A DNA stretch of 64,000 nt, from NCBI GenBank assembly GCA_027475525.1, contig JAMWFC010000031.1:248001-312000 (forward strand). The letters run 5' to 3'. A program made the position numbers and the translations under genes. This stretch comes from Macrolepiota albuminosa. Taxonomy: Eukaryota > Basidiomycota > Agaricomycetes > Agaricales > Agaricaceae. Shown piece by piece: positions 36,046 to 49,300 of this stretch; position 1 is the first letter of the stretch, and every line of letters starts with the position of its first letter. A model generated the notes under the pieces. That model was not told where the DNA came from, ran no database searches, and worked only from the letters and a program-made list of their open reading frames with translations.

Positions 36046-37844
36046 TTAAGCCTAAGAGACTATGATGTGCTACTGAACATGTCAATTTGGTTCCATACGG
36101 CTGCTAATAGCAAGCTGCAGCAGATGAACAGTGGTAAAGCAGCAGCTTGCCTAAGATCTAAACATCAACTTTGAACTGGAGGGACACCGTTGTGCTGACA
36201 AACTCCCTGACTAGCCAGTTCCACCTTGATTCTGATGAATGTGAGTGTGTGGACTGTGTGCAGATTGAAAACGAGACTGGGTGCCTACACTCTAACTCGC
36301 ATGTTACAAGGGCCGCATATATGCTTGAAACACTCCCAGACAAGTGGGACCTGAGAAAAAATGAAGACCTGAGAGATCAACAGCCAGATGCCAAGGTTGG
36401 GGTCAAACCACAGGAAACCCCTATCAAAGCCTTTGATCCCAATCTAACCACAAAAGGATCCCTAGCAGATGTGTTCCATATCTTCACAGCTGGCACTGTA
36501 AATGAAGGCCTCTTTAAGGTCACAGAACCAATTGGTCAGAATGATGAGCTTAAAATCACCCTTGCTGGGGCCAGCCCAAAGAAGAAAGGACAGGACAGAC
36601 TGAACTATATAGGAGCAAGGGTGGCAGTAGATGGACATGAGGATCTGGACATCAGGATGAAATGGGCAAATCTCCAGAGGAACACCGTAAACTCCCCAAT
36701 CCTCCTAGCAATACTGCTCACATCAATGAGAGTAGGACTCGATACCCTCTTGAGGCTGAACATAAGATCTGAGGCGGTGCATGACATGCTCGTAAGAGAT
36801 CTCACTGAGAACAAGAACACAGGTTACTATGGTATTAGAGATGCTGGCCTGATTAAGGTAGTGATCGGATGCCTTAGAATGCACAGGCAGCGAATATTAA
36901 TCATCAACACATCTGAAGAGCCATTGACAGCTTTAGATGGGAAAGCATGAACCCTTGCCCAGAGAGCCTTGGAGAATAATGAGGTTATGGTGCTCCCCCC
37001 GATTCCAGTGGAGCTACATCTAACAGGGGCACGCCTATCATGCGTTTCTCGAGCTCTAGCTTACAAAACTATACGGAGTACTGTAGATGCCCCAACTAAA
37101 AGGAACACTCAGACCATTCTCAAGAGCGTAATGAGATACTTAAAGGTGTCCTCAAACATACAGTCTGACAAGGCACAGATCTGGAAGGGACTGAGAAACA
37201 AAGACTTTTCTCAACAGCAGAGAGTCTTCCTGTGGAAGATAACTCATGATGCCTACCACATAGGTGCCTTCTGGGATCGTCCCGATATAAGTCCAGACCT
37301 AAAGGCTAGGGCATGGTGTAGACATGACGGCAAAGTGGACTCAATGGAGCATATTCTAGTACGCTGCTCCAGCCCAGGTCAAGCTGATATATGGAAGCTG
37401 GCCAGTGACCTATGGGAGAAGAAGTCCAGGAGCCCACCCCCCCCGCAGAGACTATGCTCCATCTTAGGAGAAGCGTCACAAAGGATTCCTATGCAAAACG
37501 GCCATGGGGCTAAGGGCCTATCATGCCTGCTCAAGATCCTCTTGGTAGAATCTGCATATATGATATGGTTGCTACGATGCGAAAGAGTAATACAGAAAGA
37601 CGATACTCCACTAAGCAAGGATGAAGTGACCAGGAGATGGATTAAGGGCATACACGATAAGGCAGCCCTGGACAGGAAGTTAGCCTGTTTTAGACCCAGA
37701 AAAGGCTTCCATAAGATTACCATAGTTAAGGAAACTTGGGCAGGGACCGGGCTTGAGGAGATATCCTCACCTGACCTAACGGACAGGTCTAGCGCACCTG
37801 TAGCTACCACATACTGCGCCAAATTAGGCATGGAATATGACTAA
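36046..37844 (+). pseudogene. LINE ORF2 end: RNase H and C-terminal Cys motif
   Basis: First MSIWFHTAANSKLQQMNSGK (the RT end, as at 13440-13260 minus), then an RNase H-like stretch (36171-36950) with DVFHI FTAGTVNEG and MLVRDLTENKNTGYYGIRDA, then 36969-37844 with WKGLRNKDFSQQQRVFLWKI, WCRHDGKVDSMEHILVRC and a tail ending GMEYD. The RNase H metal ligands look lost (DGS is AGT; the N-AEL helix is NSPIL). A stop at 36948-36950 separates the two long frames. Related to the LINE tail at 11580-13492 but a different copy. Confidence 0.75.
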
Positions 37845-38345
37845 TATTCCATGCCCAATTCGGCGTGCTTTCCCTAGTTCTCCCTTCCTGCAATAATACA
37901 GGCTTTATTTCAGACTTAGAATTTGAGAATATCACCCGCTGTGGTTTGTGGTGCCGAGCCATTCAGGCACGTTGTTAGCAGCCATCAGAGCAACCATCAA
38001 ACACTGCGGACATTGTTTAGCAATGCCCAACCATTGATCCCGCCCCTTGCTCATCGTGTCCGACGATGAGCTCACTCCCCTCCTCTAAATTCATGAGAAA
38101 TTATCAGAAAAATTCCATTAAATAGTTACAACTGTATAGAGCATGTTTATTGAATGTAATAATAAGGACATTGTTTAGCGATGCCTAATGCCAACTATTG
38201 ATCCTGCCTCTTGCTCATCATGTCCGACAATGAGCTCACTCCTCTTTGAAATTCATTGGAAATTATTGGGAAAAGGCAGATTCCATGCCTAATCTGGCAT
38301 GCTTTCTATTTTGTGCAATAATAAGTATAGGCTTTATTTCAGACT
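37793..38345 (+). repeat. LINE 3'UTR with partial second copy
   Basis: Two blocks, A (ATTCCATGCCCAATTCGGCG...GGCTTTATTTCAGACT) and B (GACATTGTTTAGCAATGCC...GAGCTCACTCC), occur as A-B at 37846-38090 and again, diverged and in order B-A, at 38160-38345. Block B holds an 8-bp stem GCTCATCG/CGATGAGC with a 7-base loop. Confidence 0.7.
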
Positions 38346-39121
38346 ACCAACAGTGCCTTGATAGTCTATGGCAATTGGTTCTTTCGAGAATGTTCAAGTT
38401 AACTAAGATGAATATATCACAGATGGGTGAGTTCAGCACATTATCATTCAAATACAACTAGTAACATTGAGTATGAACAGGGTGTAAGTTGTGGAAGCAT
38501 ATTGATAAGGCTCTCAAGGCACGATCATAATCTGTGCAAAACACACTTGACAAGTATAATGTTCCTGCATGCGCCCTCTCTCTGCCACACCCCAAGCTTT
38601 CTTAGGATCTTGTTGTGGAATATGCCTTCCTTCTGGACTTTGACCTCTTATCAGACACATGTGAAGATGTGTGTGAACGCTCTTGGGCAACACCTGCCAT
38701 CTGAATCATGACGGATGAATATTTCAAGATCCAATGTGCTGAGGAAGAAATTGGCTGCTTAAATGTGGAGAATCAATGACTAGATATGTACATGTGAGAT
38801 GAGTAGGCATAGGCATATCTGTGAATACAAGAGAAGATTATGGCAACTAAGGACAGGACAATTGCTCATCAGATCTTCTTGCAGCAGGAACTTCTCCATC
38901 GCCTCAACGTCTTCCACATACAGGACCATTGTAAACTTACATCTTTTCCAGGCTTTACTGGGTCTCTTGTGCCTGGTGTCTGAGCTCAGGCAAGCAGGAA
39001 GAGAAATGTCATGGAGGTAGATGGGAGCATTGCCCAGGGTGGTGACGGCAATGGAAATGAGGGAGGTGTTGACAACAACGATGATGAAGACAATTATGAC
39101 GTCATTTCTCATGAATTTCAA
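38346..39121. other. Unassigned stretch between inverted LINE tails
   Basis: Open stretches (38427-38711 plus; an acidic plus-strand one around 39009-39130) show no recognised domain. Possibly the relic of another element. Confidence 0.35.
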
Positions 39122-39401
39122 AGAGGGGAGTAAGCTCATCGTCGGACACGATGAGCAAGGGGCGGGATCAATGGTCAGGCATTGCTAAACAATGTCTGCG
39201 ATGTTTGATGGTTGCTCTGATGGCTGCTAACAACGTGCCTGAATGGCTCGGCACCACAGACCACAGCGGGCAATATTCTCAAATTCCAAGTCTGAAATAA
39301 AGCTTGTATTATTGCAGGAAGGGAGAACTAGGGAAAGCACGCCGAATTGGGCATGGAATATTAGTCATATTCCACGCCTAATTCGGCGCAGTATGTGGTA
39401 G
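39122..39401 (-). repeat. Inverted LINE 3' end (tail-to-tail with the plus copy)
   Basis: Reverse complement of 37793-38090, including the last codons (ATTYCAELG-like) and blocks A and B. This minus-strand LINE is cut at 39401 by element A and resumes at 61223 with GTAGCTACAGGTGG. Confidence 0.7.
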
Positions 39402-40342
39402 TGATACGTCTGCCTCACTCGAGGCAGATAAAAAGGAAATAAGACCCTGAATAACCTGTCAGAATGCTGAAAACTGTAAGCGAACGTCAAAAACTGTAGA
39501 CATGGGGCTACCTCACCTTAAAATACTACCCTAAAAAGCCACGAAAAAGAGACCTAGCCAAGCCTGTAGAGCAGTAAACGCGTGGTAGGGGAAAACAACA
39601 ATCGAAAAGTTTGATCGGCACGGGGACAGCCGCAAGTGGCAGTGCCCGGCAGCTGGTGAGATCTCTAATCTCGGATCACACTCCGAGATCAGCCTGACAT
39701 CATCACAACCATCAACTTCTCGTCCGACTCCAGAACTCAACGAAAACTCGCACTTGACCTGCCAACATGCCCGGCAGCTACAGAAGCAATGAGGCAGGAG
39801 AGGGACAGGAGAAGAGGATGAGGAAAAAGAGAGGAACAGGGCAGCTAGCCCACGGAAAAGGGTTTAGCCGGGAAAAACAGGGAAAAACCATGCGCCTCGA
39901 GCACCGGAAAGAACGAGTACCGGTAACGCAATAAGCCGGACACCTAGCCCTGTTGAACGCGACGACGCCTCGTTACTATGCAACAGCGCGCTGGTCCGTG
40001 CACGAGAAGGAAAGATATAAAAGGAGGAGGAAATTGGGGGAGTCGGGCAAGCAATCAACTTGCCACGGCTCGGAGTCCCCAGGGAGTGGACGTCTTAGGC
40101 CAAAGCATAGCGATTGACTTCGGGTTTATAGTAATAATACTATTTGCATCCCAATTTCGAGTGTGAATATTCTTTACATTCAAATTAAATCAATAAAAAT
40201 TATAATACTTTGACAACGTGTGCGCGCATGTAGCTAAAACCCCCAGAACCTCGTGAACTGGAGTTTTATCTTTTAAAAACTAAGTCCTGTCTGATTTCAC
40301 TCAGACAACTTAAAATAAAAGTAAAACTTTCATTTCGCATCA
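39402..40342 (+). repeat. Element A 5' LTR
   Basis: Starts TGATACGTCTGCCTCAC, ends CATTTCGCATCA. CpG-rich. About 98.5% identical to the 3' LTR. Confidence 0.93.
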
Positions 40343-40344
40343 TC

Positions 40345-40360
40345 TGGAGCCCACCGCGAG
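40345..40360 (+). promoter_or_regulatory. Primer-binding site of element A
   Basis: TGGAGCCCACCGCGAG starts two bases after the LTR; TGG pairs with a tRNA CCA end. The tRNA species is not assigned. Confidence 0.6.
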
Positions 40361-40387
40361 GGGGCTTTTGTTGCACAATCAAACACT

Positions 40388-43300
40388 TTGTCGGATCTCC
40401 ATTTGGAGTCCAACCCACCCAAAAGAAACATTAGTTTCGCTCCGCCAGGTTCTTGGCCTGGCACGCCTAAGGTTACTACACCAAGGGCAAAAACCATTAT
40501 TTCTCCCAGGAGAAGAGAAACTCGTGCATCCTCCAAGGGCACAGTTGCTAGTCTCCCGGATCCAGACGCTGTACTTCGTAAACGAAAACTTCGGACTGAG
40601 AAGTACACGCCTACACCACAAACACCTAAGTCTTCATTGCCTGAGCCAACTAAGTTGACCAGCATTATGGAGCAACCCATGCGATATAAAATGCCATTGC
40701 CTGAAAGTAGAGATGCACCCAAGTTCAGAAGCAGTGAGCCTGCTGAGGTTCACAGGTTTCTGCAGAGAATGCAGTCTCTATTCAATCATGCAGGCATTGT
40801 GGAGGATGGAGAAAAGAAGAAGAGGTTATTAGAATATGTGGATGCAGAGACTGAGCAGGAATGGAGAGGTTTCGATAGTTTTGAGGATAGATATCCTTGG
40901 GCCACCTTTATAAAGGAGGTTAAGGAATCATACCCTGAAGCTATGGATGAGGCAGGAAGCATGGCAAACCTGGATAGGATCTGTAGGGAGCATGCCAGGC
41001 TAAGCAGAGGGGATGCCCCTGAGCTGCACTCCTTAATCAGAAAATTCAGGGCTGAAGCCAAAAAGCTGGACAGTGTTGTAGGGAATGGGGTATTGGTGGA
41101 TAAGTTTATGGGGTGTTTTACACCTACCCTGGCAGAGTTAGTGGAGGAGAGACTCATCCACAAACATGGCCATTACAGGGATCCTGCTCGTAATCGTCAC
41201 AAAGACAACAAGTATGACTTGTCTGAAGTGATTGCAGTGGTGACAGCCCTAGTAGATGGGACAACTGTCAGGAAGACTAGGGGAGAGACCACCAACAGGG
41301 AGGTGGGTGGAGTAGTAGTGAAAAATGAGGAGGCAGAAGAGAGGATGGCTCATCTGCAAGACTCTATGGTTGCTATTGGAAAGCAGGTTGGCAGCATCCA
41401 AAGTGCTATGCAGGCTCTGCAAAATAGCCAACTGGACATAAGGAATGCCTTCCTAACTACCAAAAGCCACCATGGAGGGCAAACAGAGAGGCCTGCTCAG
41501 GCCATGATGCCAACCCCTGGTGGAAGCACATATTGCTTCTACTGTTGGGGAACTGGTCATCGTATAGCTGAGTGTGAGCAGGTGAAATCAGATGTACAAA
41601 AGGGATGGGTGATACTAGTAGATGGGAGGACTAGAATGCCCAACAGAGCTCCTCTACCCAGAGAGCCATCTAGTATATCACCACATGATAGGGTAATGAA
41701 GTTACATGACTCTCAAGTGGGATTATACTTTGGCTGGGCTGAGGAAGCTCAGGACATCCCAACCTACTCTACTTACACCAATGCTGTAAGAGATACTAGG
41801 GATGACATGTTGGAGCGCATCCAGCATGGAGAGTGTAGCGTAGTCCGCTATGTGGCGTTGGCCACATAGCTTTACTTACTGTATATTAGTAAATATTATA
41901 TTATATTTATTATAATATAATATTATTTACATTCGTATATAATTAGTTACTCAGCTGCTTACAAAGCAGCTTAATTTTGTTTTACACTACATAGTCAATA
42001 GACCGGTCTGGTCTGATTCTGTACTGTGTGAACTTAAGCTCTCACAAATCCTGTAACTTCGTTACATTTTTTTGAATCCGCCAGCTAGGATCTATTGCCT
42101 AGCATCCGACGTCAGTCGTTGAGTTCGTTGACAGAACTCTATCAGCTTCTCGAGCTTCTTGCACAGCCACACCGTGCAAATTTCAAACAGGGGATCGATG
42201 AGTAATCCCATACCTGCAGCGCCCACTGACGGCAGGCGAAATGCCCACGACCTACGGGGAGACCCAGCAGACATCCAGGACGCGTCAGCGTCCAATGCGG
42301 GTCAGGTAAGACCCAAGGCTCGAGACTGAGGTCAGGGTACCGACCTAGCCGGGAATGAGAGCGAGGCCCGGAGAGCTGAAAGCTCACAGCAGGACGGCCC
42401 ACAACGCCTCCAAGACAAGATGCCCGGGGGATTAACGCCCCCAGTTACGCAGTTGCCAGGAGGACCGCGACGGTCTAGCCGATTGGCTTCCAAAGGACCC
42501 CCGCAGGACGGCCGACAGTCAACCGGCGCCTATGGCGCCCCAGGAGACGCCGAGTCATCAGTACGGACTGGGAGAACCCTCCCTGCGAGCCGGAGCAGTG
42601 GGACCAGGCAGTCCACAGCGGGCCCAATGCCTTCTAAAGTAGCGGAAGCCCGCTTAGAAGAGGTACCGGAGGAGGCTGCAAGGCCTGAAGGATACCGCGC
42701 GGAAGATTGATTTCCGCGCACACCAGCAGTGGAGGAAGCTCCGGAGGTTGTAGAGCTTCCAGAGGAGGTGATGGAGTCGTCAAGTGACGACGACGTCGGA
42801 GCAGAGGAACAGCGGCTGAAAACCGCGTACACCGTGCGCTTGCGGGTGTTCTGGGACTTGCACCCAGAGGTGATGAAATACACCACCCAAGCGCGACTCA
42901 AGCGCTACGCGTCAGCCCATATAGTAGCACTTAGGCGACAAGGGCACGAAGTGCCCAATGTATTCAGTACGAAATATACTGATTTGATGGTGAGAGTGCT
43001 CACTATGGAGCTGCAAATGTATGTGCAGCGTAAGGCCACACGGCAATCGGGGGTCTCGACCCCCTGGAGCCACACGTCCGAGGAATGCTCGGCACGACGC
43101 AATCAAGACGTCGGAATCGAGCTAGTGGAGGCACTAGCACGGGCGCAAGAAGTGCCCGAAGTAAGACTGGTGAGTACTTTTTATACTCCAGCAGGACAAG
43201 GGTGGCGTGAGGAGCCCCCGCACATGCGTAACCATGACCGTAGGACAGATATGTCAGGTCCGGATGGGCACGATAGCACTGTGCTCAAAGTGGAAAGCGA

Positions 43301-46300
43301 GGCATCCGTGATGCCGCGCGTGCCCATGGCCGAAACGCTGAGCGACAGAGTCGCATATCAGCGTATGCGCAATGGCGACCTAAGGACTAAGGGACAGTCC
43401 CTTATCGACGATCAGGGCATCGTATTCGAGGGCACTAAGCCCATTGACGAGATGCGTCGTCAATTCGTCACGCAGGGTCAGGAGAATCAAGCTTCTCCAG
43501 GTTCAGGGCGGCGCAACGATCATGATCGAGGAGACTTCCTCGATCGAGATGGCGCCACGAGACGTGATGTCCCTGGTAACGGCCGGGATGACGGCCCTAG
43601 GTCGATTCCCCAAGACGAGGGCAATTATGCCCACAGTCGAGGAGGCTCGGGACGTCCCCCGCAAGGTGGACGGGGAAAGTCACTTCCCCATGCCGCTGAC
43701 TTGGCGACTAGATCCCCGGGTCAGCGGGAAGCCATCCGAATGCATTGTGAAGCCATGCACGATCGCCTGCATCAAGTAGTCGATGATGCCCTGGGCGTAA
43801 CCTTACGGTTACCAGACGGAGTGAAGCTGCGTAAAGCAGACAGTAGGCACATTCGCGCCTATACAGGCGCGTCCAAGTTCAGCGACCTGGAAGATTGGGC
43901 GATGGATGTATGCACCCATCTTGCCATGTGCTTATACGGAGGTGACTGTATGGAACGAGAACGAATTTTCGTTCTGCCTGAGTTCTTGGCCGGAGAGGCC
44001 ATGGGTTGGTTTCGACGGGCAGTACTGCACGTCAATCGTGTCCAATATGACTGGACGTTTAAAGGAGTCCTTACAGGACTGTACGATCGATTCGTACACC
44101 CCTCAACGCTCCAGGATGCAAGGCGGGACTTCCAGTCCGCCAAGTATACCGAGAAGTTGGGAGTACAAGGGTTCTATGATACCCTTAATGACCATGCCCA
44201 GAACATGGCAGTATACCCGGACGGGTATACAATGCTCGAAACGTTCTTGGATGGCATTCCAGCGGATATGCACCGCTATTTGATACGTGAGGACGGCTTG
44301 TCCCCAGAAGTCAACGATGTGGAAGAATTCGTGGCATATGCCATCCGGTATGAGCAGTCTCTGAAGACTGCTAACCACTACGAACATCGGAGTGGACACA
44401 AAGGGGGATCCAGGCGACTACCGCCTGGTGGGACGCCCTCATGGGGTCAGCATGTGGGGACCTTCCTGGCCAAGAAGACCGATTTGGATCGTGACTGCAA
44501 CACGCGGTTTGTTGTACGCAAGACCCCTGTTGCAAACCGAGGGCGGAGCCGCCCACGCCCAGAGCGGGCGCCGGATGGAGAACGTCCTAAATCAAGGCCG
44601 GACTTCAAACCGGCCAACCCACCAGGTCAGATGGGGACTTGTTTCGCGTGTGGCCAACCAGGCCACTACGCTACCAACTGCCCTGCAAAGCCAGGACCCC
44701 CGAGGAAGGGGTATACACCCTGCGCCCACCTTCGAGCTGCACATACTGCAGCCGCGAGTGGGAGTGACGGAGACGTATCTGCCGATTCTGAGGCGGAGAA
44801 CCCCACAAACGACCAGGAGCCCCCAGAGGAGGCATCGGGCGCCGAGCCCGAGAGTGTGGTCGTGGAGGGGGAGGAGTACGTCACAGTCGACGTATATGAC
44901 GACGTCTACGACAATGAGTATTACAGTCGCGACAGCGACTCTGAGTGCCTAGCGGCAATGACGGATTGGCCGTCCACAAATGATCCCGAACGGAATAACG
45001 TAGTTCGGATGAAGAAGGTGACCCTTCGTCGTGCAGAGGGCACTTTGCAGCGCCCTACATTGAAGCGAGCAGACAAGGAGTGCCTGGTCTCGTATGTGGA
45101 TGTAGACGGCCACAAGGCATGGACCCTATGGGACTCTGGGAGTACCACATCGGGCATAACGCCCCAGTTCGCCCATGTGTACGGAATATCCGTGCAGGAG
45201 TTGGATACGCCATTGGCGTTACAGCTGGGCACCGTAGGGAGCCGAGCCATGGTGCAGTACGGGACAAATGTGAATGTCCAAACGCCGGGCTCACGTAGCT
45301 GGGAATACATGGATGTAGCGAACTTCGATCGCTACGATATGATACTGGGAACGCCATTCATGCGGCGTAACAAAGTCATACTAGACTTTGACCAATGTCA
45401 GGTACTAGTGAATGGGAAAGTGATCCCAGCCGAACGAGCAACAGCAGACGACACTGATAATCGTCTGCGATGTCATCGCACTACGGAGAAACGCAAGGAC
45501 TCTCCATGACTTGGCCGGCGCAGAGTGCCGGCCGTGGAGGATGTGGAGGAGGAAGTGCAGGCTATGCCTGGACTGAGAGCAGACCACAACGTGGTAATGA
45601 TGAGCGAGGAGGAGTATCAAACCTCCAAGAGGAGCAACGAGCAAATAATCGCTCCTGAGATTCGAGGCGCAAGGCCTCCGGACAAACGCCATCGAAAGGC
45701 GAGACGACGGGAGGACTCAGTGGATGTATGCCCACCTACGTCCTCACGAGTCAAGTTGGAAGACTTGAAAGACAGCATCCGAGAGGCGGAAGCCTCAGTA
45801 GAGGGGGACACACGGTCTCTATGGGAACGACCAGCTCCCCTACCGGAGTACGACTGGGCATACGACCCCCGAATGCCGCAAGAGTGGAACGAGCTGGTGG
45901 CAGCCACGTGTGCGCGAAATGCGCACCAGAGACGGATGACCGTCAAACCAGTGTATCGCCAGCCAGCCCTGGACGAGGTATCCGTAGCGTACTCGCTTGT
46001 ACGTAAGGGAAGAAGCCTCGTGTCTTGTAAGGCAGCGGTAGCGGGTGCCCCGCTGAGACTACATATACCTGATAACAGTGTCAATCGGGTGCTCGCAATG
46101 CGAGAACAGTACGCGCCGCCGCCTCGGCCACCCTCAGAGACGGTGGAAGTACTTCCCCCGGTACGCATGAAGGGGAAGCAGAAGGCGACAAGCCTTCGTG
46201 AGGAAGATATCCCTTGGTTGCGTCAGCAATGGCAAGAAGAATTTGCCGACATGGTCAATGGGACCAAGGAGGAGCTCCCGAAGATATCCCTTGGTTGCGT

Positions 46301-49300
46301 CAGCAATGGCAAGAAGAATTTGCCGACATGGTCAATGGGACCAAGGAGGAGCTCCCGCCGTGGCGGGAGGTGAACCATGAGATTAATCTCATAGACGAGA
46401 ACAAGCAGTATAAGTACCACTTGCCGCGCTGTCCGCGCGCCCTCCAGGAGCAACTACGCGATAAGACTAATCGCTACTTGAATGCCCAATGGTGGTCCCC
46501 ATGCACCACCGCTCAAGCTGCACCGTTATTGTGCATCCCGAAGAAGGATGGAACCCTTCGAACAGCTCTTGATGCGCGTCAGCGCAATGACAATACTATA
46601 AAGGATGTAACTCCTTTACCAGATCAAGAGGTGATCCGGGAAGACGTGGCTCGGGCGAAGTATCGCTCGAAGATTGACCTTACTGACGCTTACGAGCAGG
46701 TGCGCATTCGCACAGAGGACGTACCCAAGACCGTATTTGCGTCAATCATGGGTACATTCACGAGCAATATAATGCAGATTGGAGACTGCAATGCTCCAGC
46801 AACTTTCCAGAGGCTAATGACCTCTATCTTCCGAGACGTAATAGGACGTTTCATGCACGTCTACTTAGATGACATATTCATCTACTCGGATACCATGGAG
46901 GAGCATGAGCAGCACCTCAGAGTTGTATTCGAACGACTGTGCAAGTACAAGTTGTACTTGAAGTGGAAAAAATGTGAGCTCTACGCTCAGAGTATAGACT
47001 GCTTAGGGCATGTCATAGACGAGCGGGGTATCCACCCTGATCAGGACAAACTCGATCGTATTCGGGAGTGGCGCACGCCCCGAAACTACAATGACATCCA
47101 ACGATTCGTTGGCCTGGTCAACTACATATCGAGCTTCTTGCCCGATGTCACAGCCTATACTGGGCCACTTATGGCCATGACGCAGAACGGATCACCGTTC
47201 AATTGGAGGCCGTTGCACCAGCGGTGCTTCGAGATGGTCAAACGGATCTGTACGAAGACTCCGGTGATTCGACCAATCGACCCTAGACGGGACGAGCCAA
47301 TATGGCTCATTTGCGACGCGTCCAAGACAGGCGTCGGGGCCATGTACGGCCAGGGAAGCAGCTGGCAGACGTGCCGCCCAGCAGGGTTCATGTCGAAGAA
47401 GTTTACGACGGCCCAGCAAAACTATGCAGTGCACGAGCTGGAGACTCTTGCCATACTCGAGGCCCTCCTCAAGTGGGAGGATAAGCTGATGGGATACCCC
47501 ATCCACATCATAACGGACCACAAGGCCCTTGAGTTCTTTAAAACTCAGGTGACCTTGTTGCCGCGCCAGCGACGGTGGATAGACTACATGTCGAGATACC
47601 AGTTCGACATCACCTATGTTAAAGGTGAACTCAACAAAGTGGCAGACTGCTTGTCGCGCTACTTTGAGAGTGATGTAGTCGGGGAGGCTCACGAGCCTCA
47701 TGAGTATGTGCAGGCAGACTGCCGCATAGACCCTGATGGAGAGGATTTACCTCTCCACCGATACCAGGAGCTCAGGGAGCATGTCCTGGAAGTACGCGCT
47801 ATGCGTGATGATGAACGGAGGCGAAGCGCTCGCCTCAGAGAGCAGCATGAAGAACGGGACGTAGCCGCCCAGTTGCTCAAGGAGCATGAAACCGTGGACC
47901 CAGCATCCACTAGGGAGCACGAGCGCCACGATGTACCTGTTACGCTTGCGGAGATGCTCGAAGGCGAATTGCCTTCATCCCAGCCTCCTAGCCTGGTCAA
48001 TGACGACTTCCGGCAGGAGGTGGTGCAGGACTATGGCGATGATCCTCTCTTCGCCGAGATAATCGCCAATCCTGACGACCATCCTCGGTTCAGGCATGAG
48101 CCTGGTGGACTCATCACGACGGAGAACCGTCAAGGGGTGGCAGTGGTATGCCTCCCCCGTATGCGGGTCTTGGACCAGGCCCATGCCCTGGTGGGGCACT
48201 TTGGTGCCGCCCGGACATTGGGCTACATCCGGCAATGGTATTGGTGGCCACGTATGGCCCAAGAAGTGACTAAGTTTTGCGCGTCCTGCGCAGCGTGTCA
48301 GAGGGCAAAGTTGCCCCCTGGATCCCCTCTCGGGAAGCTACACCAGCTACCCGTGCCGGTGAAACCCTGGGACTCAATTGGAATGGACTTCATAGGTCCC
48401 TTTCCCGAGTCCAGAGGGTTCGATTACCTCTGGGTAGTCATATGTCGCATGACAAGCATGGTGCACCTCATACCGGTGCGAACTACGCTGACGGCTAAGG
48501 AGCTGTCGTGGATCTACCTGAGGGAGATTGTTAGGCTGCATGGGCTGCCTAGCACCATTGTGAGTGATCGTGACTCAAAGTTCACGTCTCAATGGTGGAG
48601 AGAACTCCACAAACTGCTAGGAGCACGACTCCTCATGTCGACGTCCTTCCATCCGCAGACGGATGGGCAGACAGAGCGGGTTAACCGCAGTATAGGTCAG
48701 ATTTTGAGGGCAGTTGTTCGCCCTGACCAACAGGACTGGGTGGACTGGTGTCCACTCACTGAGTTTGCGATTAACGCGAGTATCTCGGAGACCACAGGGT
48801 ATGCGCCCTTTGAACTCAACGGAGGGTACTTGCCCTCCATGCTGCACGAAGTTCGTGCTGATACGGTAGCTCACCGTGGAGTTGTCGAGTTCGCCAGGCA
48901 GGCCCTGGAGAACATCGCGGCGGCGCATGACGCCATCATAGAGGCGCAAGTCTTTCAGGCAAAGAACGCCAATCACCGTAGGCGAACAGACCCGCCAATA
49001 GCTGTAGGAGCGTTGGTATACTTATCAACGCGTAATCTGAGGCTCCCGAAGGGACGGGCGAGTAAACTCTGCCCGAAATGGGTAGGCCCGTACCGCGTCC
49101 TAGACGCGGAGCCAAGTACCTCCAACTACGTGTTGGAGCTGCCTCTGGCATTACAGGAACGACGCATCGTTCCTAAGTTTCATGTGTCGCTGTTGCGACC
49201 TTATAGCGCGTCTGACGATGCGCTGTTCCCTAACAGGGCGACCCTGGGCCCCTATGATTTTGGGGCTCGAGACGATGACGAATGGTTCGTCGAGTGCATA

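Larger units (their letters stand above)
19805..38090 (+). mobile_element. Tad/I-like LINE split by nested insertions
   Basis: Plus-strand pieces fall in LINE order: ORF1 relic (19.8-21.7 kb), endonuclease (22.1-23.05 kb), pre-RT (23.54-23.75 kb), RT core (25.51-25.97 kb), RT end (26.17-26.96 kb), RNase H and C-terminus (36.05-37.84 kb), 3'UTR (to about 38.09 kb). Between them lie an inverted hAT-related fragment (23053-23540), a Tc1 element (23749-25509), a SINE (25967-26169) and a hAT-derived block (about 26957-36045). The Tc1 join is clean: removing it and one TA restores the LINE frame. The outer join across the hAT block rests on domain order and strand only. Confidence 0.65.

Noticed and set aside
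42067..42085. Classical tRNA primer-binding site for element B
   Set aside because: The sequence after the LTR is a T run and GAATCCGCC, without TGG; I also found no self-priming complement in the LTR.
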